Assembly (NCBI GenBank): GCA_964526835.1 | Contig: CAZGMK010000001.1 | Coordinates: 62,001 to 126,000, forward strand | DNA from: DAOSXA01 sp964526835 | GTDB lineage: Bacteria > Zixibacteria > MSB-5A5 > GN15 > FEB-12 | Reading direction: 5' to 3' | DNA length: 64,000 nt | Position numbers and translations under genes: made by a program | Shown: piece after piece, positions 1 through 9,139 of the stretch | How the letters are laid out: every line of letters begins with the position of its first letter | Numbering within the stretch: position 1 is the first letter of the stretch | Notes under the pieces: model-generated | What the model was told of the DNA's origin: nothing | Seen by the model: only the letters and a program-made list of their open reading frames with translations | Databases searched by the model: none

Positions 1-68
1 CCCTGGTCAAGGCTACTATTCTCGTGCTGTGGTTCCGACGCGGCCGGTGGAAGGTCAAGGCGATCTGA
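1..68 (+). CDS. C-terminal tail of a truncated gene, probably a membrane protein
   Basis: One frame is open from the window edge to a TGA at 66-68 and has the G/C-ending codons usual in this genome. The 21 visible residues are a hydrophobic stretch followed by a basic tail (LWFRRGRWKVKAI). Such an ending is common in polytopic membrane transporters, and MATE-family proteins often end with a similar RGRWK-like tail. That family assignment is a guess from very little sequence. A second frame is also open across this stretch, so even the reading frame is not certain. Confidence 0.35.
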   Translation, partial: LVKATILVLWFRRGRWKVKAI

Positions 69-88
69 GACGTTCGCCAAGTTCAGGG

Positions 89-118
89 TTGATGTCACCG
101 CTGTTGTCGGCCTATATT
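89..118 (+). promoter_or_regulatory. putative sigma70-type promoter for the FAH-family gene
   Basis: TTGATG (89-94) and TATATT (113-118) are separated by 18 bases. Transcription would begin near 125, about 27 bases before the chosen start codon at 152. It lies in the gap after the truncated first gene. Confidence 0.45.
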
Positions 119-151
119 AGCGCTTCATAGCTGTCCCTGAAAGGAATGCCG

Positions 152-928
152 ATGAGTGACAAGTATATTCGTTTCATCTCCCCCGACCGCAAATCGCCCT
201 CTTACGCTCGCCTGTATGGAGATAGCGTCCTTGAGCTGAGCGATGCGCCCTGGCTGGACGGTGAACCAACCGACAAAAAGTATGATCTCAGCGAGGCGAG
301 GCTCTTGGCGCCCGTATCGCCGAGTAAGATAGTGTGCATCGGGCTGAACTACCACGCGCACGTGACAGCATCTCAGTCGGCCGATAAGGCGCCCGATTAT
401 CCGCTGATATTCCTCAAGCCGCCGTCGTCGATAACTGGACCCGACGATGAGATAGTTCATCCCGATGAGTCCGAGCGGGTGGATTATGAAGCCGAACTCG
501 GTGTTGTCATCGGCAGAGCAGCCCGCAAGGTGAAGCGCGAGAACGCCCTCCAGTACGTCTTTGGTTATACTTGCATCAATGATGTGACGGCGCGCGACCT
601 GCAAAAGAAGGATGGCCAATGGAGCCGGGCCAAGGGTTTCGATACGTTCTGCCCAGTCGGTCCCCACGTGGTTACGGACATCGACTGCAGCGACCTGTTG
701 GTTGAGGGCATTCTCAATGGAGAGACCATGCAGTCCGGTCGCACATCCCGTATGATATTCGATGTCCCGTTTCTGGTCAGCTACATTTCGAACATAATGA
801 CCCTTCTTCCGGGCGACCTGATTTCTACCGGTACTCCAGCCGGAATCGCTCCGATGAAGCCGGGCGATGTCATTGAGGTCCGCATTGAAAGTGTCGGTGC
901 ACTCAGGAATCGCATGGCCGAGCACTGA
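152..928 (+). CDS. fumarylacetoacetate hydrolase (FAH) family protein
   Basis: 258 residues with the FAH fold signature: an acidic metal-binding segment YEAELGVVIGR near residues 111-121, then GFDTFCPVGPHVV and LLPGDLISTGTPAGI. Family members cleave or decarboxylate beta-diketo acids, or act as oxaloacetate decarboxylase or 2-hydroxyhepta-2,4-diene-1,7-dioate isomerase. The substrate cannot be read from sequence. It should be cytoplasmic and depend on Mg or Mn. Two ATGs compete. AAGGA at 141-145 touches the first (146) but lies 6 bases from the second (152), so I chose 152. The neighbours (AlaX, lptD) give no pathway clue. Confidence 0.85.
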   Translation: MSDKYIRFISPDRKSPSYARLYGDSVLELSDAPWLDGEPTDKKYDLSEARLLAPVSPSKIVCIGLNYHAHVTASQSADKAPDYPLIFLKPPSSITGPDDEIVHPDESERVDYEAELGVVIGRAARKVKRENALQYVFGYTCINDVTARDLQKKDGQWSRAKGFDTFCPVGPHVVTDIDCSDLLVEGILNGETMQSGRTSRMIFDVPFLVSYISNIMTLLPGDLISTGTPAGIAPMKPGDVIEVRIESVGALRNRMAEH

Positions 929-1022
929 TTCAGCAGAGCGGGTCTGATGAGAAGCTGTGACTCCTCTTCGGACATTAGGTGTACAAGCTGGTGAGAATGG
1001 AGGCCAACGGCCGAGGAGTAAA

Positions 1023-2216
1023 GTGACCGATAGACTCTACTATGATGACTCCTCATTGCTGGAATTCGAGGCCAGTATAACGGCCGTCCGGCGAGATGAC
1101 GAGCGCTTTGTGACTACGCTGAATCGCTCGGCATTCTACCCCACTTCGGGTGGTCAGCAGCACGATACCGGCCGGCTCAATGGAGTCCCGGTGACCGGCG
1201 TCATCGAGTTGGATGAAGGCCGGGTCGGCCATATTACCGATCGCCCGGCCGGTTCGCCCGGTGAGGTGATTCACGGCCAGGTTGATGCTGCTCGTCGACT
1301 GCGGCACTGCCGCCAGCATACGGCGCAGCACATACTCAGCCAGACGTTCCTGACGCTGTTCGGTCACGAGACCCTATCCGTTCACCTGGGCGAGGAGTAC
1401 GGCGCGATTGAGCTGGATGTCCGGCGGATCGAAGACGAAGAGATAGTGAAGGCGGAGATTCGGGCGAACCAGATTGTCTTCGAGAATCGGCCGGTGACGG
1501 TGGGCTGGTTCAATCGATCAGAAGCAGAGGAGTTGCCTTTGCGCAAGCTGCCCGTCGATAGGGAATCGATTCGAGTTGTCAATGTGGACGGCTTTGACTG
1601 GTCCGCCTGTGGCGGGACGCATTGTCGGAGCACTGCCGAAGTCGGCCTGGTCAAGCTTGTCGGCCGTGAGCTAATGCGCGGCCATGTGCTGGTCAAGTTC
1701 TTGTCCGGCGATCAGTGCCTCCGTGATTATGCAGAGCGCCATCGGGTCACCGATGAACTCAGTCGCAGGCTAACCTGCCGTGTAGCCGAGCTGCCCGACA
1801 AAGTGGCGACATTGGATTCACAGGTTCGCAATCTTCGCCGTGAGCTGTCCGTGGCCTGGCGCAACCTGCTGCCTGCCCGCGCTGAGGCCGCGGTCCAGAA
1901 CTCTAAAGCAGGCCCTCCTGGCACCGGTGTCTGCGTTATCGAGGAGCAAGTCCCGGATGTTAAGCTGGCCGGTGAACTGGTCGGCATGGTAGCTGATCGG
2001 GTCAAGGCAATAACCATTATGGTCTGGGGTGACCGGTTGCTGCTGGCTGTCCCCTCCGACAGCGACTTGCACGCGGGTGATCTGGCCAGGCGACTGGGTG
2101 AAGGGGCGGGGCTTCGTGGTGGAGGTTCCGCCCGGCTGGCTCAGCTGGGTGGGTTTGATCGCGACAACCTGCGGCAGTACTGTCGCGCTGTGGAGCAGAT
2201 ACTGAGCGATGCGTAA
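1023..2216 (+). CDS. long-form AlaX-type alanyl-tRNA editing protein
   Basis: 397 residues resembling the editing half of alanyl-tRNA synthetase: a beta-barrel second-additional domain with the zinc ligands HTAQH (about 99-103) and CGGTH (about 196-200), then a coiled segment and a C-terminal DHHA1-like domain rich in glycine (GEGAGLRGGGSARLAQLGG). Such proteins hydrolyse Ser-tRNA(Ala) or Gly-tRNA(Ala) in trans. No aminoacylation domain is present. The frame is open from a GTG at 957, but GAGGAG at 1013-1018 lies just before a GTG at 1023, where recognisable homology begins, so I chose 1023. It overlaps the start of lptD by 8 bases. Confidence 0.88.
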   Translation: MTDRLYYDDSSLLEFEASITAVRRDDERFVTTLNRSAFYPTSGGQQHDTGRLNGVPVTGVIELDEGRVGHITDRPAGSPGEVIHGQVDAARRLRHCRQHTAQHILSQTFLTLFGHETLSVHLGEEYGAIELDVRRIEDEEIVKAEIRANQIVFENRPVTVGWFNRSEAEELPLRKLPVDRESIRVVNVDGFDWSACGGTHCRSTAEVGLVKLVGRELMRGHVLVKFLSGDQCLRDYAERHRVTDELSRRLTCRVAELPDKVATLDSQVRNLRRELSVAWRNLLPARAEAAVQNSKAGPPGTGVCVIEEQVPDVKLAGELVGMVADRVKAITIMVWGDRLLLAVPSDSDLHAGDLARRLGEGAGLRGGGSARLAQLGGFDRDNLRQYCRAVEQILSDA

Positions 2217-5200
2217 GCTGCTGGAATGCACCTTCGTTGTTCTGCTGCTGTTGCTGTCGGCGGGAGAGGTGATTGGCGCTGATGATGACAGTCTGGTTGT
2301 CAATCATGCCGACTGGACCGAGGTGCTGTTTATCCAGGGGGAATACGTGGTCACCCTGGTCGGTGACGTAAGACTTCGCACCTCCAGCGCCTTGATCTAC
2401 TGCGACTCGGCCGAGTATCGGCAGGGTCGGAGCGCCTGGTTGCGAGGCAATGTCTCTGTCGATGATACGGCTTACACGTTAAGAGCGGATTCAGTCTGGT
2501 ACAACCTTCCCGAGAAGCGCAGCACCGCCTGGGGCCGCCGGGTCGAAATCTGGTCGTTCGCCGACTCCTTGTACGCCACGGGGTCACACGCCATTCACAA
2601 TCGCGAATCGCGCGAGCTGTTCATGGATGAACGTCCGACAGTGTACTTGCGTTATCCCGACACCGCAAACTGGGTGGAGGTAGTTGGCGATACGATTGAA
2701 TATGCGGCTGAGCCGCCGTTGGCCGTGGCTTCGGGTAATGCGATCATCAGCTCAAGCGACATGTCGACGAACTCCGGCGTCGCAACCCTGGACATGGATT
2801 CACATGTTCTGCTCCTGGAGGAAGAACCGAGGGCAAGGTACGGTCAGTCGATGGTCTCGGGACGCTTGATCGAAATTGCCTATCAAGGCGATGTGATCGA
2901 GAGCATAGTCGTGACCGACTCCGCCGAAGGCAATCTGCGCCAGCCGGTCGACGTGGATTCGATCTGGTTCGACGAGTCTGTTCTCTCCGGCGACAAGCTG
3001 TTCTTCGCCTTCGATCGGCAAGGCAATCTGACCAGTATACTCACTCACGGGCAGGCCTATTCCTGGTACTATCCGTCACCGCAGGGCGGCCCCCAGTTCC
3101 ACGAGAACGCAGTCAGCGGCGACACGATCAGGTTTATAATGAGCGGCCGGGAGGAGCTTGAAGCAGTGCAAGTAATCGGCAATGCGATTGGAACTTATGT
3201 GAGCGGCCGTACCGTAAGTCGCGAGGGCATGGTTGGCGGAGCGGCGCCGGATACCGTGGATTACCGGGCGGACTATATCGAGTATAATCTGGCCGATTCC
3301 GTGATCCTTCTGGTCGGTGAGGCCGGGGTGAAGTCGGGGACGGTTGAACTTACCTCACGGCAGGTCCTTTTCGACACTGGAAACGATCTGGTCAAAGCAT
3401 ATTCCGCTGCGGCGCCGCCCGACACTGCCCTGGACAGGTATAGTTTTACGTTTCAGGCTCAGCCTAATCCGGTCCCGGTGGTTCTGCTTGACGGTGAGCA
3501 GAATCTGGTGGGGGACTATCTGGAGTACTCGCTGAAGACCAGGAAGGGTCGCTTCATTCAGTCGAAAACCGAATACGATCCGGGTTACTACTATGGCCAG
3601 AAGCTCTTTCGCGAACAAGAAGACATCTTCTACATTAGCCAGGGTCGATTCACGACCTGCGATCACGACGAACCGCATTTCCATTTCCGCTCGAAGGATC
3701 TGAAGCTGATCGAGAATAACAAGCTGATCGCACGTCCGGTTGTGGCCTATGTCGGTCGGCTGCCGGTATTTGCGCTGCCCTACTTCGTGTTTCCGCTCGA
3801 GCGCGGGCGCCACAGCGGGTTTCTGGACTTCGAGTTCGGCAACTTCGAGCGCGACGTGCGCTATGTGAAGAATGTCGGCTATTACTGGGCGGCGAGCCAA
3901 TACTGGGACTGGCTGGCGGCGTTTGACTACTACGATGATCGGAATACGTTTACGTTGCGATCGAAGCTGAGTTTCGCCAAGCGATATGCAATCGAGAATA
4001 CGTATGTCGAGGGTCAGTACACCCGTCAGACCCTTTACGACCGCAGTCGAGCGGCCGAGGGCGAGAAGACGGATTTCACGCTCAAAGGCGCATACAACCA
4101 CCAAGTGACGCCTTCCCTTAAGGTCGCGGGTTACGGTCATTACATCTCGAGCTCCAACTATTACTCGGTTTATTCCAGTAACCTCGACGAGCGTCTGGAT
4201 CGCGAGCTGAAATCACGACTGTCAGTGAAGAAGGACTGGCGCAGTGGCGTCTCACTGACGGCCGAGGGCGAGCATGTGGTGAATCTCGACAAGGACTGGC
4301 GTTACGATTACTACCCCAGGGCATCGGTCTCGCTGCCGACCATTTACCCGTTCGGCGCCGGTGAGGCCGGCGAGCGATCCTGGTACCACAATTTCCGACT
4401 GCGCTATGGCCCCAGCCTGGAGAATTACTCGCGTCGCGATACCAGGGATACGGGGTATGTCTACTACACGGTGGTCGACAGCTTGCTGAATGAAGAGGAT
4501 TCGACCTGGACGATTACAACCGACACTACCGATGTGGACACCCTGTCCTACCGAACGAGGAAGCACTACGCCAAGATCAACCACAGTCCGACGCTTACCT
4601 TGCCGTCCCTTTCACTGGGCAATTACGTTACAGTCGTGCCCTCGGTCGGCTATCAGGAAACCTGGTACTACATCTATCAGACCGATCAATCGGATTCGGC
4701 CGGTATCGACCCGACCAATTATCGCACTTACTCGTGGAACGCCTCGGTGTCGGCCAACAGCAAGCTGTACGGCACGGTGTATCCGAACTTGTTCAACGTT
4801 ACCGGCCTGCGCCATGTGATTGAGCCGCGTATTTCCTACACCTACCGGCCGGAAGCAGATCGTCATCCGGAGATTCGCAGCTTCGCCGGCGGCGGCGCAG
4901 GCACGGCCTCTACTTCGCAGACAGTGAGTATTGGGCTGGTTCAGGATTTCATGGCCAGGCTGCGACAAGGCGAGAGCGAGAAGAGCTTCAATCTGCTCAA
5001 TCTCAGCAGTAGCTTCTCCTACAATTTCGAGAATGGCGAGCGGCCATTCAGCGACTTGAGCACGACCTACCGCTCGGATGTCGTCCCGAAAGTAAGCATC
5101 AACGGATCAATAATTCACGATCTATATGAGCCGGGCACCAACGATCTGAGTTTCTGGTCGCCTCACATGAAGAGCTTCACCTTCAACGCCTCGGCCAGTT

Positions 5201-5646
5201 TCAACGGCTCATTCGGTCTGTTCGATGCTCCGGTGAAACCCGAGAAGCCGTTGCAGGGAACCGAAGAGGCTCCGAAAGAGAGCGGCGGAAGGAAGTCGAC
5301 GGGGTCCTGGATCTGCAAGATTGACTATCGTTATGGCGAGTCGGGGCGGGGTGAGAGCTGGCGCAAGACGGCCGACTATTTCGGCTTGAACATATCTATT
5401 AACTTCAATTTAACCCCCTCGACTATCGTTTCTTACAGCCAGTACTACGATATCCGGAAGGCCAGGACGATCAACAACTCCGTGCGCATTACTCGCAAGA
5501 TCCACTGCTGGACCGGCAGCCTTTACTGGGTGCCGATAGGCTCCAATCGCGGCTTCGGCTTTAAGCTGTTCGTTACCGACCTTCCTGATATTAAGATCGA
5601 CAACTCCCACGACAGTCGCCTGTCCGGAATTGCATCGCGATACTAA
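2209..5646 (+). CDS. lptD: LPS-assembly outer-membrane protein LptD (OstA family)
   Basis: 1145 residues with a signal peptide (about 1-23). Residues about 25-460 look like several OstA/LptA-type beta-jellyroll repeats, recognised by recurring phrases such as GDTIEYAAEPPLAVASGNA and ADYIEYNLADSVILLVGEA. The LptD core follows, with FTTCDHDEPHFHF, RPVVAYVGRLPVFALPYFVFPL and SGFLDFEFG near residues 480-545. The remainder alternates aromatic and polar residues as expected for a large outer-membrane barrel. The protein should insert LPS into the outer leaflet with LptE. It is clearly longer than the roughly 780-residue E. coli protein, mostly through the N-terminal repeats. It starts within the end of the AlaX gene. 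Confidence 0.9.
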   Translation: MRKLLECTFVVLLLLLSAGEVIGADDDSLVVNHADWTEVLFIQGEYVVTLVGDVRLRTSSALIYCDSAEYRQGRSAWLRGNVSVDDTAYTLRADSVWYNLPEKRSTAWGRRVEIWSFADSLYATGSHAIHNRESRELFMDERPTVYLRYPDTANWVEVVGDTIEYAAEPPLAVASGNAIISSSDMSTNSGVATLDMDSHVLLLEEEPRARYGQSMVSGRLIEIAYQGDVIESIVVTDSAEGNLRQPVDVDSIWFDESVLSGDKLFFAFDRQGNLTSILTHGQAYSWYYPSPQGGPQFHENAVSGDTIRFIMSGREELEAVQVIGNAIGTYVSGRTVSREGMVGGAAPDTVDYRADYIEYNLADSVILLVGEAGVKSGTVELTSRQVLFDTGNDLVKAYSAAAPPDTALDRYSFTFQAQPNPVPVVLLDGEQNLVGDYLEYSLKTRKGRFIQSKTEYDPGYYYGQKLFREQEDIFYISQGRFTTCDHDEPHFHFRSKDLKLIENNKLIARPVVAYVGRLPVFALPYFVFPLERGRHSGFLDFEFGNFERDVRYVKNVGYYWAASQYWDWLAAFDYYDDRNTFTLRSKLSFAKRYAIENTYVEGQYTRQTLYDRSRAAEGEKTDFTLKGAYNHQVTPSLKVAGYGHYISSSNYYSVYSSNLDERLDRELKSRLSVKKDWRSGVSLTAEGEHVVNLDKDWRYDYYPRASVSLPTIYPFGAGEAGERSWYHNFRLRYGPSLENYSRRDTRDTGYVYYTVVDSLLNEEDSTWTITTDTTDVDTLSYRTRKHYAKINHSPTLTLPSLSLGNYVTVVPSVGYQETWYYIYQTDQSDSAGIDPTNYRTYSWNASVSANSKLYGTVYPNLFNVTGLRHVIEPRISYTYRPEADRHPEIRSFAGGGAGTASTSQTVSIGLVQDFMARLRQGESEKSFNLLNLSSSFSYNFENGERPFSDLSTTYRSDVVPKVSINGSIIHDLYEPGTNDLSFWSPHMKSFTFNASASFNGSFGLFDAPVKPEKPLQGTEEAPKESGGRKSTGSWICKIDYRYGESGRGESWRKTADYFGLNISINFNLTPSTIVSYSQYYDIRKARTINNSVRITRKIHCWTGSLYWVPIGSNRGFGFKLFVTDLPDIKIDNSHDSRLSGIASRY

Positions 5647-5690
5647 ACCGCCGACAAAACCCGCAGATACGCTGTTTTTACGCGGTTTTT
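5645..5690 (+). terminator. possible intrinsic terminator after lptD
   Basis: AAACCGC (5645-5651) can pair with GCGGTTT (5682-5688). The loop is about 30 bases and the sequence runs into a T tract. The long loop makes this a weak terminator. It directly precedes the TTGACA of the HU promoter. Confidence 0.35.
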
Positions 5691-5693
5691 TAT

Positions 5694-5723
5694 TTGACAA
5701 GAGATTACCGAACGGGGTTGATT
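5694..5723 (+). promoter_or_regulatory. putative promoter of the HU gene
   Basis: A perfect TTGACA (5694-5699) is followed after 18 bases by TTGATT (5718-5723), a poor match to TATAAT. The leader to the HU start at 5776 would be about 45 bases. Confidence 0.4.
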
Positions 5724-5775
5724 TGCAATGTATGAAGACCATAAGAAACCTCAAACGCCCAAGGAGGGGTGTAAG

Positions 5776-6051
5776 ATGACAAAGGAAGAAATGATTGAGA
5801 TCATGGCCCAGAACTCCGGCATTACCAAGAAGCAGGCAGGAGAGGCGCTTCAGGCGTTTATGGACGGGGTGACCAAGGAACTGAAGAAGGGCGACAAGGT
5901 GAGCTTCGCGGGGTTCGGCACATTCTCTGTATCCAAGCGCAAGGCTCGGACCGGACGCAACCCGCAGACCGGTGCGGCTATTCAGATCCCGGCCACGAAG
6001 GTTCCGGTGTTCAAGGCCGGCAAGAACCTGAAAATGGCCATCCGCAAGTAA
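5776..6051 (+). CDS. hup: HU-family DNA-binding protein
   Basis: 91 residues, the normal length for HU. It shows the dimerisation helices, the FAGFGTFSV turn, the arm motif GRNPQTGAAIQIPA and a C-terminal VPVFKAGKNLK. It bends DNA and packages the nucleoid. The start is fixed by AAGGAGGGG at 5761-5769, 6 bases before the ATG at 5776. The frame is open upstream to 5728, but that stretch has no homology. It is a single-gene unit with its own promoter and a strong terminator, consistent with high expression. Confidence 0.95.
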   Translation: MTKEEMIEIMAQNSGITKKQAGEALQAFMDGVTKELKKGDKVSFAGFGTFSVSKRKARTGRNPQTGAAIQIPATKVPVFKAGKNLKMAIRK

Positions 6052-6075
6052 AGATAACTCGGAATCGATTGTTCT

Positions 6076-6110
6076 CGGCGGCGGGATTCGCAATCCCGCC
6101 GCCGTTTTTT
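6076..6110 (+). terminator. strong intrinsic terminator after the HU gene
   Basis: A perfect 13-bp GC-rich stem, CGGCGGCGGGATT (6076-6088) with AATCCCGCCGCCG (6092-6104), has a CGC loop and is followed by six T. Confidence 0.93.
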
Positions 6111-6162
6111 GCCAAGTTTATAATTGAAATCGCCGTGCTCGTAGCCCAGTTTGTAACTACCG

Positions 6163-8493
6163 ATGGCTAAGCGCAAACGAAAAAAGACTGATCGACGTCG
6201 CCAGATACTGGGAGTATTGCTTCTGCTCCTGGCCCTGCTTCTGCTAATCTCGCTGCTGACGCATGAGAATCTGGACGATGTCCGTATTGTTGGGGAAGTC
6301 GACGGTCATTTGAACCCCTTCGATATCCAGTATCGAAACCAGGGCGGCATGATGGGCGCCTTCCTGGCTTTCATATTCGTGACCCTGATAGGGTGGCTGG
6401 CCTTCTTCGTTCCTCTCTGGCTGATCCTTGGTTCGCTGAGGCTCCTGAACAGCCGCCTGGGATCTCGTCTGGAGTTCAACAGTTTCCTGTTGTTCGTCGG
6501 GGCCCTGTTGATCAGTATGATCTATAATATCCACCTGATTGCGCCGCACTCGCTGGCCACCCCTGAGGCAGCCGGCGGATTTCTGGGCGAAAAGCTGACG
6601 GTGCTGTCGCTTAGGCTGCTTGGCGAGCTGGGTTCATACGTTGTCCTGAGCGGCCTGATTCTTCTTCTGCTGAGTCTATACACGTCGATAACCCCTTTGC
6701 TGGCCATGCGTCTGAGGCTGCCGGGTGGGGCCTGGCTGAAGAAGTCGTACGGGGTACTGCGTGACCCGCTCAAACGAGCCCTTTCGTTTCGCCGGCTGGC
6801 AAACCTGTGGTCCCAGAGCGAGCCGGAAGAGTCGGAAGACGACGCCGATGCTAGTGAGGGGGGATCGGACTTCGGCCGGGCTCTTGACGAGGCGCTGCAT
6901 GAACAGCAGCAGCCCGAGGGTGAATCGGCCATCACCGATGGCCCCGATGGGGAGGAGGCGACCGGGGCCGCCCGCGCCGCACGGCGAAAGACGACCCTCG
7001 TGAAGCCGTCGAAACCGCTCCACGTCAAGGACATAGAATACGACTATCCAGGGCTGGACTTGCTCAACGAGAATCCGCAGTCCGGCGCATCGGTGAGCGA
7101 TGATGAAATGGCCTTCACCGCCCGTATGCTCCAGGAGACGCTCGAGACTTTCGGGGTTCGTATCGATGGCCCAATCAGTCGTTATCCCGGGCCTATCATC
7201 ACCCGTTATGAGTTCAAGCCGGCGGCCGGTATCAAGGTCAACCAGATTCTCGGGCTGTCGGATGATTTGGCCCTGGCTCTGAAAGCCCAGCGTATCCGCA
7301 TAATTGCGCCGATTCCGGGCAAGGCAGCAGTCGGTGTCGAGATTCCCAATCGCAAGCCGCAGCCGGTGTATCTGAGGGATGTGCTCTCCAGCCAGGTGTT
7401 CATGGACCGCGATCTGGTCTTGCCGATGGCTTTGGGAAAGACCGCTTCCGGCCGTCCTTATGTGGCGGACCTGACCAGAATGCCGCACCTGCTGATCGCC
7501 GGAGCGACAGGATCGGGCAAATCTGTCTGCATGAATGTGCTGATCACTTCGCTGTTGTACCGGCTTCACCCTATGCAGGTGCGATTCATTATGATAGATC
7601 CGAAGATGCTGGAGTTGTCGGTGTATAAGGGCATTCCCCACCTGGGCCGTCCCGTTGTCACCAAGCCACGGCGGGCGGAGAGGGTTCTGGCTGATGCGGT
7701 TGCGGAGATGGAGAAGCGATACCGGAAGCTGGCCGAGGCGTCCGTGCGCAACATCCTTGATTTCAACAAGAAGCAGAAGGACGATGAGAGCAAGCTGCCG
7801 TATATTCTGATATTCGTCGATGAACTCGCCGATCTGATGATGTCGGCCAACAGCAGCAAGACCGAACTCCTGATTACTCGCCTGGCCCAGATGTCGCGGG
7901 CTGTCGGAATTCACCTGGTCCTGGCCACGCAGCGTCCGTCAGTCGATGTCATCACCGGGTTGATCAAGGCTAACTTTCCCGCTCGCTTGGCATTTCAGGT
8001 GTCGTCTAAAGTAGATTCGCGGACTGTCATCGATGCCAACGGAGCCGAGAAGCTACTTGGTAAGGGGGATATGCTATTCTTGCCACCGGGTCAGCCGGAG
8101 CCTGTTCGTATCCATGGCGCCTACCTGTCCAGCGAAGAGACCGACCGCATCGTCGGCTTCATACGCGACCAGGGTCTACAAATGTTCAAGCTGGAGTCCA
8201 TTTCTCAGGGTGTCGGCGAGCCGAGTCAGGCGGATATGGACTTCGGCGATCCGTTGTTCAAGGAGGCGTGTCAGGTCTGTGTCCAGCAGAAACAGGGATC
8301 GGTGTCACTGCTTCAGCGACGGCTGGGCATTGGCTATCAGCGGGCGGCCCGACTCGTCGACAAACTCGAGAAGGCAGGGATCGTCAGTACCTTTGACGGC
8401 TCCAAGGCGCGCGATGTTCTCGTTGACCAGGCCTACATCGATACTCTGTTCAGGCCCTCCGAATCATCTGAGTCCGTATCCAGCGAGAACTGA
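6163..8493 (+). CDS. ftsK: DNA translocase FtsK/SpoIIIE
   Basis: 776 residues. Four N-terminal membrane helices (about 10-28, 67-95, 103-125, 153-176) are followed by an acidic linker (about 220-275). The RecA-like motor has Walker A GATGSGKS near 446-454 and Walker B LIFVDELADL near 548-557, and ends in a winged-helix gamma domain (about 697-770). It anchors at the division septum and pumps chromosomal DNA during segregation and dimer resolution. A TATAAT at 6119-6124 lies upstream without a good -35 box, and no clear ribosome-binding site precedes the ATG. It heads the long housekeeping run to coaE. Confidence 0.95.
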   Translation: MAKRKRKKTDRRRQILGVLLLLLALLLLISLLTHENLDDVRIVGEVDGHLNPFDIQYRNQGGMMGAFLAFIFVTLIGWLAFFVPLWLILGSLRLLNSRLGSRLEFNSFLLFVGALLISMIYNIHLIAPHSLATPEAAGGFLGEKLTVLSLRLLGELGSYVVLSGLILLLLSLYTSITPLLAMRLRLPGGAWLKKSYGVLRDPLKRALSFRRLANLWSQSEPEESEDDADASEGGSDFGRALDEALHEQQQPEGESAITDGPDGEEATGAARAARRKTTLVKPSKPLHVKDIEYDYPGLDLLNENPQSGASVSDDEMAFTARMLQETLETFGVRIDGPISRYPGPIITRYEFKPAAGIKVNQILGLSDDLALALKAQRIRIIAPIPGKAAVGVEIPNRKPQPVYLRDVLSSQVFMDRDLVLPMALGKTASGRPYVADLTRMPHLLIAGATGSGKSVCMNVLITSLLYRLHPMQVRFIMIDPKMLELSVYKGIPHLGRPVVTKPRRAERVLADAVAEMEKRYRKLAEASVRNILDFNKKQKDDESKLPYILIFVDELADLMMSANSSKTELLITRLAQMSRAVGIHLVLATQRPSVDVITGLIKANFPARLAFQVSSKVDSRTVIDANGAEKLLGKGDMLFLPPGQPEPVRIHGAYLSSEETDRIVGFIRDQGLQMFKLESISQGVGEPSQADMDFGDPLFKEACQVCVQQKQGSVSLLQRRLGIGYQRAARLVDKLEKAGIVSTFDGSKARDVLVDQAYIDTLFRPSESSESVSSEN

Positions 8494-8518
8494 TTCGAAA
8501 GCGCCGGGTAGAAGCGGT

Positions 8519-9133
8519 ATGACAGTGACTCTCAGACTGTACGCCATTGGCATCCTGGTGATGATCCCCGCCATCGGATCGGGCGCCGATAAACTAGCTG
8601 AGGCGGTCGATCAGCTCCGCGGCGCTGACTGCGCTGCAATCGAGTTTCTGTCCATTGCCAGGTCGGACTTCTTTAGCTATGTAGACACTGTATACGGCGA
8701 AGTCTATCTTGCCGCCGACGGCCGTTATCGAGTTCGCCTTGGGCCGGACACGTATCTGCATACAGGAGACACCCTTTACAGCCACTCCGCCAAACACAAT
8801 CAGGTCACAGTCGAGAGTGGAATGAGCTATCTGGGGCAGGCCGAGCAGGTCAGCTGGTTACGTCGCCTCGATCACTGGTATGAGTGGAGTTCCGATGGCC
8901 CGTGGCTGTATCGCCTGACCCGCAAGGAGTCGGACACAGCCGGTGATCTTCCCGGTCGGATGACGGTGCGGATCGACAGCCTGCGGAGTACTATAGACTG
9001 GCTCGAATACAAGGATATCAACGACGATCTTAATCGTCTTATTATTCACAGACAGAGGCTCGACTCACCCTGTCAGGATAGTCTTCTGACGCCACGCTTT
9101 CCCGACACGGTTGAAGTCATCAAGCTACCCTGA
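8519..9133 (+). CDS. lolA: LolA-like outer-membrane lipoprotein carrier
   Basis: 204 residues with a signal peptide (hydrophobic about 5-22, ending GSGADK). The mature part has the LolA pattern: SDFFSYVDTVYGEVYLAADGRYRVRL, then tyrosine-rich strands and a C-terminal segment on substrate release (STIDWLEYKDINDDLNRL). LolA shuttles lipoproteins across the periplasm to LolB. The position directly after ftsK matches the common ftsK-lolA gene order. The frame stays open far upstream inside ftsK, but the signal peptide fixes the ATG at 8519. Similarity is at family level and sequence divergence is high. Confidence 0.75.
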   Translation: MTVTLRLYAIGILVMIPAIGSGADKLAEAVDQLRGADCAAIEFLSIARSDFFSYVDTVYGEVYLAADGRYRVRLGPDTYLHTGDTLYSHSAKHNQVTVESGMSYLGQAEQVSWLRRLDHWYEWSSDGPWLYRLTRKESDTAGDLPGRMTVRIDSLRSTIDWLEYKDINDDLNRLIIHRQRLDSPCQDSLLTPRFPDTVEVIKLP

Positions 9134-9139
9134 TCGACC

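Noticed and set aside
6676..7914. 412-codon open frame on the minus strand within ftsK
   Set aside because: It is antisense to the conserved FtsK motor domain and shows no protein-family features.
8033..8518. Upstream extension of the lolA-like frame inside ftsK
   Set aside because: It overlaps the end of the FtsK motor and gamma domains. The signal peptide marks the real start at 8519.
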